Source: Solirubrobacterales bacterium (GTDB taxonomy: Bacteria > Actinomycetota > Thermoleophilia > Solirubrobacterales > Solirubrobacteraceae). Taken from it: 8,794 bases of DNA. Shown in pieces: positions 1 to 5,228 of this stretch; positions within the stretch are counted from its first letter, which is position 1; each line of letters begins with the position of its first letter. The notes beneath the pieces were generated by a model. That model did not search any database and was not told where the DNA came from. It saw only the letters and a program-made list of their open reading frames with translations. The position numbers and the translations under genes were made by a program. The stretch covers positions 1-8,794 of the forward strand of contig PMKB01000205.1 of NCBI GenBank assembly GCA_003157595.1. Direction: 5' to 3'.

Positions 1-1069
1 GCTGGCGCACGATCGGAGTCAGCGAGAGGATCGTGCGCGCCGGCGCGCCGTCGGATGCCTGGCCGCCGGCCACGACGATGCGGCCGTCCGTGACGGCGAC
101 CGCCGCGTCCGAGAGCGGCGCCGGGAGCGATCCGACGACCGTGGCCAGGGCGCTCGCGGGGTCGATCTCGACGATCTCCGCCGTCTGGTTGCCGCTGACC
201 GAGAGGCGGCCGCCGATCACATAGACGCGGCCGCCCAGCGTGACCGCGGACGCGTGCGTCAGCGCCCGCGGCAGGACGCCGACCTGGACGACCGCGCCAT
301 CGGAGGGGGCGTAGCTCCAGATCGCGTCGCTGACCCCGTCGGCGCCGGTCCCGCCGGCGATGATCAGGCGCCCGCCGACCGCCGCGACGGCGGCGTAGCG
401 CACGGCGAACGGCAGCCGCGCGACGTAGCGCGCAGCGGCCCGCGGCCGCCAGGCGACGATCGTGTCGAGCGGCGCGACACCGTCGAAGCCGCCGACGACG
501 TAGGCCGTCGAGCCGATCGTCGTGACGGCCACATCGGACTGCGCTCGCGGCAGCTCGCCGGCGTTCGCGGCCGCCCCGGCGGCCGGGTCGTAACGCAGGA
601 TGTGCGGGTAGGAGGCGATGTCGCCCCCGCCGAACACGTAGACCTCGCCGCCCAGCAACGCCGCCTGCGCGTCGTGTTGAACGTCCGGCAGCTGCGCGCG
701 AACCGAGCTGGTTCCGGCGGCCGTCACCTCGACGACCGCCGAGGTGGAGCTCCCGGTCGCGCCGATGCCGCCCAGCAGCAGCAGCGAGCCGCGCCCGGAC
801 GCCGCAATCGCGGCATCCTGAACCGCCGCGGGGAGCCGGCCGATCTGCGCGACGTGGACCGAGATCTCGGTCCGCACCGCGGTCGGGACGCCCGGTTGCG
901 AGCGCCCGCGGGTGAGCGCGAAGACGATCAGCGCGGCCGCGACGAGGATGACCACGCCGAGCCGGACGCGCGCGCGCCGACGGGCCCGGGCCCGGCGGCG
1001 TTCGCGTTCGCGCTCGCGGCGCCGTTCCCGCGAAAAGTCGGATCCGTCGCTCGCGGGCGCGTCGGTCAC
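1..1069 (-). CDS. Membrane-anchored kelch-repeat beta-propeller protein (C-terminus cut by window edge)
   Basis: The minus strand reads open from GTG at 1069 to the window edge, giving 356 residues with no stop. Residues 14-36 are an extreme Arg/Glu then Arg/Ala stretch, followed by one hydrophobic span at about 37-52. This predicts a cytoplasmic basic N-terminus and an extracytoplasmic remainder. At least six kelch-type strands ending in Gly-Gly follow, including LLLLGGIG, VYVFGGGD, AYVVGGFD, LIIAGGTG, VYVIGGRL and IVVAGGQA, which is the hallmark of a kelch beta-propeller. Such domains are usually binding scaffolds or, more rarely, enzymes of the galactose-oxidase type; no catalytic residues can be assigned here. 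The gene diverges from the redox operon with an 85-base gap. The GTG start is favoured because the basic segment and membrane span follow directly and a TANNNT element lies 7 bases upstream. Substrate and partner are unknown. Confidence 0.88.
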   Translation of the reverse strand, partial: MTDAPASDGSDFSRERRRERERERRRARARRRARVRLGVVILVAAALIVFALTRGRSQPGVPTAVRTEISVHVAQIGRLPAAVQDAAIAASGRGSLLLLGGIGATGSSTSAVVEVTAAGTSSVRAQLPDVQHDAQAALLGGEVYVFGGGDIASYPHILRYDPAAGAAANAGELPRAQSDVAVTTIGSTAYVVGGFDGVAPLDTIVAWRPRAAARYVARLPFAVRYAAVAAVGGRLIIAGGTGADGVSDAIWSYAPSDGAVVQVGVLPRALTHASAVTLGGRVYVIGGRLSVSGNQTAEIVEIDPASALATVVGSLPAPLSDAAVAVTDGRIVVAGGQASDGAPARTILSLTPIVRQ

Positions 1070-1076
1070 CGGCGCG

Positions 1077-1082
1077 ATCCTA
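1077..1082 (-). promoter_or_regulatory. Candidate -10 element for a leaderless kelch-protein transcript
   Basis: On the minus strand TAGGAT fits the actinobacterial TANNNT -10 pattern and ends 7 bases before the GTG at 1069. No Shine-Dalgarno sequence precedes that GTG. This spacing is what a transcript starting at or beside the start codon would show. No convincing -35 is seen. The call is inferred from sequence alone. Confidence 0.35.
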
Positions 1083-1116
1083 GCGGCGTTCAGCACCCGC
1101 GCAGGTGCGCGCGAAG

Positions 1117-1149
1117 CTTCTAAGCGGCTTCTCATCCGGCGCTTAGGAG
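1117..1149 (+). promoter_or_regulatory. Inverted repeat covering the ribosome-binding site of the redox operon's first gene
   Basis: Bases 1117-1126 (CTTCTAAGCG) pair with 1140-1149 (CGCTTAGGAG) as ten consecutive pairs, one of them G-U, around a 13-base loop. The right arm contains the whole AGGAG Shine-Dalgarno (1145-1149), five bases before the GTG at 1155. As RNA this hairpin would mask the ribosome-binding site; as DNA the CTAAGCG/CGCTTAG core could be an operator. The sequence shows the repeat and its position; the function is inferred. Confidence 0.5.
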
Positions 1150-1154
1150 AATTT

Positions 1155-1502
1155 GTGGCTCGTGGGGCAACAATTCCAGCCATGAGTCCACGCGCACCAC
1201 GCTCGGGATCGGCGACGCCGAAGGAAACTGCGACCCGCCGCGCCGTGATGGCCCGTGACGCCGGACTGCGCCGCATCTCGGCCGTGACACGGTGGCTCAC
1301 CGTGGGAATCGTTGGACTGTCGGGCGCGCTGGCGCTGATCGCCTCCCAGGCCTTCCACGGGCGCACGGCGTCCAACGCCTCGGCCGCCAGCTCGCTGTCG
1401 GCCGCTCAGACCTCCTCCGCCGCCTCCGATGGGCTGTCGCCCGCGACGGTGACGCCAACGCCGACACCGGCCGCACCCGTGGTGGTCTCAGGCGGCTCGT
1501 GA
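1155..1502 (+). CDS. Small single-span membrane protein of unknown function, first gene of the redox operon
   Basis: The product is 115 residues and I do not recognise its family. The GTG at 1155 is chosen because AGGAG at 1145-1149 lies five bases upstream; an in-frame ATG at 1182 without a good ribosome-binding site would give 106 residues. A basic N-terminal segment precedes one hydrophobic span (around WLTVGIVGLSGALALIA), so the N-terminus should be inside and the C-terminus outside. The rest is a disordered Ala/Ser/Thr/Pro tail ending in VVVSGGS. The stop overlaps the ApbE start by four bases (GTGA). In related actinobacterial clusters this place is often held by an FMN-binding-domain protein with a similar anchor and linker. 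Here the chain stops after the linker, so it could be a scaffold subunit or a remnant of such a protein; both are inference. Confidence 0.65.
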   Translation: MARGATIPAMSPRAPRSGSATPKETATRRAVMARDAGLRRISAVTRWLTVGIVGLSGALALIASQAFHGRTASNASAASSLSAAQTSSAASDGLSPATVTPTPTPAAPVVVSGGS

Positions 1503-2425
1503 ACGGGGTGGGTGCCTCGGCGCGCTGGCGGGCGCTGGGAACGAGCGTCGTGGTCATCGCAACGCAACCGCGAGAGCTGACCGACGCAGCCGCGACAGTA
1601 CGCGAGGTGCTCGATCAGGTCGACCATGCCTGCAGCCGCTTCCGCGACGATTCGGAGCTCTGCCGGGTCAACGCCGCCGGCGGCTCGCGGGTCCCCGTGA
1701 GCCGGCTGTTCGTGCGCGCCACGCGCTGTGCACTGCGGGCCGCGCGGCTGACCGACGGCGACCTCGACCCCACGATCGGCTCCTCGCTGCGGGTGGCCGG
1801 CTATGACCGCGACTTCGCCGCGATCCGCGCCGGCGGCCCGGTGCGCTTCGCCCGTGCCGGCGGCTGGCAGCGAATCGAGCTCGACGACGCGCACTCCACG
1901 GTCCGCGTGCCCGCCGGCATCGAGCTGGACTACGGCGCCACAGCCAAGGCGCTCGCGGCCGATGTCGCAGCGGCGACTGCGGCCGAGGGACTCGCGGGCG
2001 GCGTGCTGGTGAGCCTCGGCGGCGACATCGCGACCGCCGGCGCGGCGCCCGCGGACGGCTGGGCGGTCCGCGTCACCGACGACCACTCCTCCCAGGCGAC
2101 CGACGAGGGCCAGACGATCGCGCTGCGATCCGGCGGCCTTGCCACCTCCAGCACGACGGTGCGCCGCTGGCGGCGCGGCGACTCCGAGCTTCACCACATC
2201 CTCGATCCGCACACCGGGGCACCCGCCGATGACTGCTGGCGCACGGTCAGCGTGGCCGCCGCGTGCTGCGTCGATGCCAACATCGCGAGCACGGCGGCGA
2301 TCGTTCGCGGCGAGCGGGCGCCGGACTGGCTCGACGGACTCGGGCTGCCGGCGCGGCTGATCGCGTTGGACGGCACGGTCACCCTCGTCGCCGGCTGGCC
2401 GGTGCCCGACCCCGAACCAAGCTGA
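1499..2425 (+). CDS. apbE: ApbE-family FAD:protein FMN transferase
   Basis: The 308-residue product has the ApbE/Ftp fold signature in order: FRDDSELCRVN (about 48-58), LDPTIGSSL (89-97), ELDYGATAKALAAD (142-155), SLGGDI (172-177), a Ser-Ser-Thr-Thr motif followed by HHILDPHTGAP, and CVDANIASTAAIV near D259, which carries the acidic and Thr residues expected at the metal site. The family splits FAD with Mg2+ and attaches FMN through a phosphoester bond to a Ser or Thr of an extracytoplasmic target protein. No clear signal peptide or lipobox is visible from the GTG at 1499, so the compartment is uncertain. That start is chosen because it overlaps the upstream stop by four bases and precedes all conserved motifs. 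The gene ends in a TGATG overlap with the cytochrome gene, implying translational coupling. The target is presumably in the same membrane system, but no canonical flavinylation motif is seen in the neighbours. Confidence 0.92.
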   Translation: MNGVGASARWRALGTSVVVIATQPRELTDAAATVREVLDQVDHACSRFRDDSELCRVNAAGGSRVPVSRLFVRATRCALRAARLTDGDLDPTIGSSLRVAGYDRDFAAIRAGGPVRFARAGGWQRIELDDAHSTVRVPAGIELDYGATAKALAADVAAATAAEGLAGGVLVSLGGDIATAGAAPADGWAVRVTDDHSSQATDEGQTIALRSGGLATSSTTVRRWRRGDSELHHILDPHTGAPADDCWRTVSVAAACCVDANIASTAAIVRGERAPDWLDGLGLPARLIALDGTVTLVAGWPVPDPEPS

Positions 2426-3531
2426 TGGTGCTAGCCGCCGCCGGCCCCAGCTCCCTGTGGTACTTGACCCGCGCGACCGGAGCGGTGACGCTGGTGCTCC
2501 TGACCGGGAGCGTCGTGCTCGGGATCGCGAACATCGGCCGCGTGCAGAGCGCGCGCTGGCCGCGCTTCGTGATCGAGGGAGTGCATCGCAACGTCTCGCT
2601 GCTGGCGATCGCCGTCCTGGTCGTGCACATCGCCACCTCGGTGCTCGATCCGTTCGCCGGGATCCACCTGATCGACGCGGTGGTGCCGTTCGTCGGCGCC
2701 TACCGCCCGCTCTGGCTCGGGCTCGGTGCGTTCGCCTCGGACCTGCTGCTGGCGATCGCGATCACGAGCCTGGTTCGGCGCCGCCTCGGCCACGCGGTCT
2801 GGCGGGCCACGCACTGGCTGGCCTATCTGTGCTGGCCCGTGGCGGTGCTGCACACCGCCGGCACCGGCAGCGACGTCAAGCAGCTGTGGCTGCAGGCGCT
2901 CACCGCCGCCTGCATCGTCGCCGTGATCGTCGCGGTGTGGGCGCGCCTAGGCATCGGCTGGCCGGCGCGGCGCGGGGTGCGCGGAACGGCGTTCGCGGCC
3001 TCCGTCGCGCTACCGGCGGCGCTGATCGTCTGGCTGCCGAGCGGACCGCTCGGCACCGGCTGGGCCAAGCGCGCCGGAACGCCCGCGTCCGTGCTGTCCC
3101 AGACCGGCGGCTCGAGCACCAGCTCGGGCGCCGGCTCCGGCGCCGGCTCCGGCACCGGCGGCGCGGCGAGCCCGGTCAGCGCCTTCGACGCAGCCGTCAG
3201 CGGCACGGTGCGCCAGAGCGAAACGACCGGCGGCCTCGTCAGCGTCAACATCGCGCTGACGGTGGCGAACGCCGAGCTGCCAACGGTCACGCTCGTGATC
3301 ATCGGCGAACAGAACGGCGGCGGCGGCGTGGCGATGACCTCGAGCAGCGCGTCCGCCGGAACGGTGGCAGACCCCCAGCTCTTCACCGGTGCGATCACCT
3401 CGCTCGAGGGCACCGCCATCACCGCGCGGGTCTCCTCGACCGGCGGCCAGGTGCTGGAGCTGGCCATCAGCCTGCAGATCAGCACCGCCGGCGCTGCGAG
3501 CGGCACGGTCCGGGTGACTCCGACCCAGTGA
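2425..3531 (+). CDS. Ferric-reductase-like transmembrane b-type cytochrome with extracytoplasmic C-terminal domain
   Basis: The 368-residue membrane protein starts at the ATG overlapping the apbE stop by one base. About six hydrophobic spans lie at 12-35, 55-75, 97-117, 129-147, 156-175 and 190-205. Four histidines, H54 and H68 in span 2 and H130 and H143 around span 4, have the spacing of the two bis-His heme ligand pairs of ferric-reductase/NOX-type cytochromes. After span 6 come the motif GPLGTGWAKRAGTP, a Ser/Gly linker (about 228-249) and a roughly 115-residue, beta-rich-looking domain (about 252-368) that I cannot assign. There is no FAD or NAD(P)H-binding reductase domain, so electrons must come from another protein. 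The NuoF-like protein and ferredoxin encoded next are the obvious donors. Predicted role: moving electrons across the membrane to an extracytoplasmic acceptor. The acceptor is unknown. Confidence 0.88.
   Translation: MVLAAAGPSSLWYLTRATGAVTLVLLTGSVVLGIANIGRVQSARWPRFVIEGVHRNVSLLAIAVLVVHIATSVLDPFAGIHLIDAVVPFVGAYRPLWLGLGAFASDLLLAIAITSLVRRRLGHAVWRATHWLAYLCWPVAVLHTAGTGSDVKQLWLQALTAACIVAVIVAVWARLGIGWPARRGVRGTAFAASVALPAALIVWLPSGPLGTGWAKRAGTPASVLSQTGGSSTSSGAGSGAGSGTGGAASPVSAFDAAVSGTVRQSETTGGLVSVNIALTVANAELPTVTLVIIGEQNGGGGVAMTSSSASAGTVADPQLFTGAITSLEGTAITARVSSTGGQVLELAISLQISTAGAASGTVRVTPTQ
3127..3162 (+). repeat. 12-bp in-frame tandem repeat encoding a Gly/Ala/Ser linker
   Basis: GGCGCCGGCTCC is repeated exactly at 3127-3138 and 3139-3150, with a degenerate third copy to about 3162. 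It encodes GAGS, GAGS, GTGG within the linker that joins the cytochrome membrane domain to its external domain. A 12-bp unit changes copy number without shifting frame, so linker length could vary between strains. Confidence 0.75.
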
Positions 3532-4817
3532 GTGCGGCGAGCATCGACGTCGCGCTGCCGCGCCTGCTCAGCGGGATCTCCCAGCCCGGGATGGTCCAGC
3601 TCGACCGCCACCTCGATGTCCACGGCCCGCTGCCGGCGCCGGCGAGGCTCGACGGCGCGACGCTCGTCGAGCTGGCGGAGCGCTCGCAGCTGCGCGGGCG
3701 CGGCGGCGCCCGCTTCCCGGCCGCGACCAAGATGCGCGCCGTGAGGGCGAGCCGCGGGCACGCAATCGTCGTCGCGAACGGCTGCGAGAGCGAGCCGATG
3801 AGCCGCAAGGACGCGCTGCTGTTGGAGGAGCTGCCGCATCTCGTGCTCGACGGTGCCGCTCTGGCCGCGCGCGCGGTCGGGGCCGAGCGCGTGATCGTCG
3901 CCTACGAAGGCCCCAACCACGACTCGCGCCTGAGCCTCGAGCACGCGCTGAAGCAGCGGCGGTCGGCGGGCATCGATTCGGTGGCGTTCGAGCTGTTCGC
4001 CGCCGCCGAGACCTTCCTGACCGGCCAGGAGACCTCGCTCGTCTCGCAGATCAACGGCGGGCTGCCGCGCCCCAGCTTCATCCCGCCGCGGCCGACGCAG
4101 CGCGGCGTGCGCCGGCGCCCCACTCTGGTCCAGAACGTGGAGACGCTCGCGCACCTCGCGCTGATCGCCCGCCACGGCGCGGACTGGTACAGCGGGCTGG
4201 GAACCGAGACCGAGCCGGGCTCGACGCTCGTGACCGTGCTCGGCGCCGTCAACGCCCCGGGGGTCTACGAGATCGAATGCGGCACCGCGCTCGAGCCGCT
4301 GTTTGCCGCCGCCGGAGGCGTGCGGGGCGCGATCGCCGGGCTGCTGATCGGCGGCTACTTCGGCTCGTGGCTCCCGGCCGCCGTCGCGTCCGAGCTCGAG
4401 CTTTCCGACGCGAGCCTCGCCCGGCACAACGCGGCGCTCGGCTGTGGCGTCGTCGTCGTGCTGCCCTCGGGCGCCTGCCCGGTCGCCGAGACCGTCCGCG
4501 TCGCGATCTACCTCGCGACCGAGACCGCCAACCAGTGCGGCCCGTGCGTGCACGGCAGCGCGGCGATCGCCCGCACGCTGCACGGCATCGCCGAAGGCAC
4601 CGCGGCGGCCAGCGCGCTGGCCGATCTCGGCCGCTGGACCTCGATCCTGCCGGGCCGCGGCGCGTGCCATCTGCCCGACGGGCTCGCCCACTTCGTCTCT
4701 ACTGCGCTGCGCACCTTCCCCGCCGCCTTCGACGACCACGCGCGCCACGGACCCTGCGAGGCGTGCAGCGCGCCGGCGCTGCTGCACATCCCTCCCCCAT
4801 CGAAGAAGCTGCGATAG
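3528..4817 (+). CDS. NuoF-like NADH dehydrogenase flavoprotein with SLBB domain and altered iron-sulfur site
   Basis: The 429-residue product starts at a GTG overlapping the cytochrome stop by four bases (GTGA). It has the core of complex I subunit NuoF: GRGGARFP (57-64, glycine-rich FMN/NADH loop), NGCESEP (84-90), TGQETSLVSQINGG (from 165), the PTLVQNVET segment, and an SLBB-type domain from about 231 (GSTLVTVLGAVNAPGVYEI). In NuoF the N3 [4Fe-4S] cluster is held by CxxCxxC plus a later Cys. Here the motif is ANQCGPC, with A334 where the first Cys should be, C337 and C340 kept, and C380 as the distal Cys. An extra CEAC pair (C410, C413) sits near the C-terminus. The NuoE and NuoG partners are not encoded in the window. 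The protein probably oxidises NADH and passes electrons to the ferredoxin encoded next and then to the membrane cytochrome. It is not part of a complete complex I locus in this window. Confidence 0.87.
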   Translation: MSAASIDVALPRLLSGISQPGMVQLDRHLDVHGPLPAPARLDGATLVELAERSQLRGRGGARFPAATKMRAVRASRGHAIVVANGCESEPMSRKDALLLEELPHLVLDGAALAARAVGAERVIVAYEGPNHDSRLSLEHALKQRRSAGIDSVAFELFAAAETFLTGQETSLVSQINGGLPRPSFIPPRPTQRGVRRRPTLVQNVETLAHLALIARHGADWYSGLGTETEPGSTLVTVLGAVNAPGVYEIECGTALEPLFAAAGGVRGAIAGLLIGGYFGSWLPAAVASELELSDASLARHNAALGCGVVVVLPSGACPVAETVRVAIYLATETANQCGPCVHGSAAIARTLHGIAEGTAAASALADLGRWTSILPGRGACHLPDGLAHFVSTALRTFPAAFDDHARHGPCEACSAPALLHIPPPSKKLR

Positions 4818-4827
4818 AAGCTGCGAT
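4804..4827 (+). repeat. Perfect 12-bp tandem duplication across the NuoF-like stop and ferredoxin start
   Basis: AGAAGCTGCGAT occurs at 4804-4815 and again, immediately adjacent, at 4816-4827. The NuoF-like stop (TAG, 4815-4817) spans the copy boundary, and the ferredoxin ATG (4826) begins in the second copy. With a single copy the junction would read CGATGA, restoring a four-base ATGA stop/start overlap like the other junctions of the operon. This points to a slippage duplication that separated the two genes by eight bases. Confidence 0.85.
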
Positions 4828-5020
4828 GAAACTCCGCGTGAACCCGATCAACTGCCACGCGCACGGCCTGTGCGCGGAGCTGCTCCCCGAGTGGATCCGC
4901 CTGGACGAGTGGGGCTACCCGATCATCAACCCGGACAGGATCCCGCGCGAGCTGGAGGCGCACGCCCGGCGGGCGGCGGACGCCTGCCCGACACTCGCGC
5001 TGCTGCTGACGCGCGACTGA
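4826..5020 (+). CDS. Small single-cluster ferredoxin with His in the cluster motif
   Basis: The 64-residue product (MKLRVNPINCHAHGLCAELL at its start) has the cluster motif C10-x2-H13-x2-C16 and a distal C54-P55. This is the layout of actinobacterial cytochrome-P450-type ferredoxins, in which the second ligand position is often His or another residue in place of Cys. Three cysteines suggest a [3Fe-4S] cluster or an unusually ligated [4Fe-4S] cluster. The chain is small and acidic in the middle, has no signal peptide and should be cytoplasmic. As the last gene of the operon it is the likely electron carrier between the NuoF-like protein and the membrane cytochrome; no P450 gene is present in the window. 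The ATG at 4826 is the only sensible start, eight bases after the preceding stop. Confidence 0.88.
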   Translation: MKLRVNPINCHAHGLCAELLPEWIRLDEWGYPIINPDRIPRELEAHARRAADACPTLALLLTRD

Positions 5021-5153
5021 GGGCGCTCGCAGGCAGCCTCATGCTCACGCCGCTGTGGTCCAAACACGAGCGAGCGGCGCGCGGCGGGCGGCGCGCGGTG
5101 CCGTCCACGGCGACGCCCTCCCGGTGCAACGTGACTGACGCGCCGCGGTGGCG

Positions 5154-5200
5154 AAAACGAGCTGGGGGCGCGACCGGCCTGGTGCCGATCGCGCCCCCAG
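5154..5200 (-). terminator. Rho-independent terminator for pstS, possibly shared with the convergent redox operon
   Basis: A perfect 12-bp inverted repeat (5162-5173, CTGGGGGCGCGA, with 5189-5200) encloses a 15-base loop that itself folds through CGGC/GCCG. Read on the minus strand it lies 28 bases after the pstS stop and is followed by TTTT at 5157-5154. On the plus strand there is no T-run after the stem, so termination of the ferredoxin operon here would be less efficient. The rest of the 5021-5228 gap shows only GC-rich sequence. Confidence 0.75.
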
Positions 5201-5228
5201 ATCAATGCTCGGGACTGCTCGCCAGGAC

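Noticed and set aside
254..1123. 289-residue plus-strand open frame opposite the kelch gene
   Set aside because: It is Arg/Asp/Gly-rich without motifs, whereas the minus strand encodes a clear kelch propeller with a membrane span.
2823..4787. 654-residue minus-strand open frame opposite the redox genes
   Set aside because: It has no recognisable motif, Arg/Gln/Gly-rich low-complexity composition, and lies wholly antisense to well-supported genes.
2457..4817. Single 786-residue plus-strand open frame spanning the cytochrome and NuoF-like genes
   Set aside because: Only the part from GTG 3528 encodes a recognisable protein. The upstream part is Arg-rich nonsense in the frame overlapping the cytochrome gene, a usual effect of very high GC.
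5074..5098. 11-bp direct repeat GCGGCGCGCGG, two copies three bases apart
   Set aside because: Low-complexity GC sequence in an intergenic gap with no symmetry or conserved partner; expected by chance at this composition.
5021..5161. Search for a plus-strand terminator directly after the ferredoxin gene
   Set aside because: No hairpin followed by a T-run was found. The convergent hairpin at 5162-5200 is the only good candidate and lacks T's on this strand.
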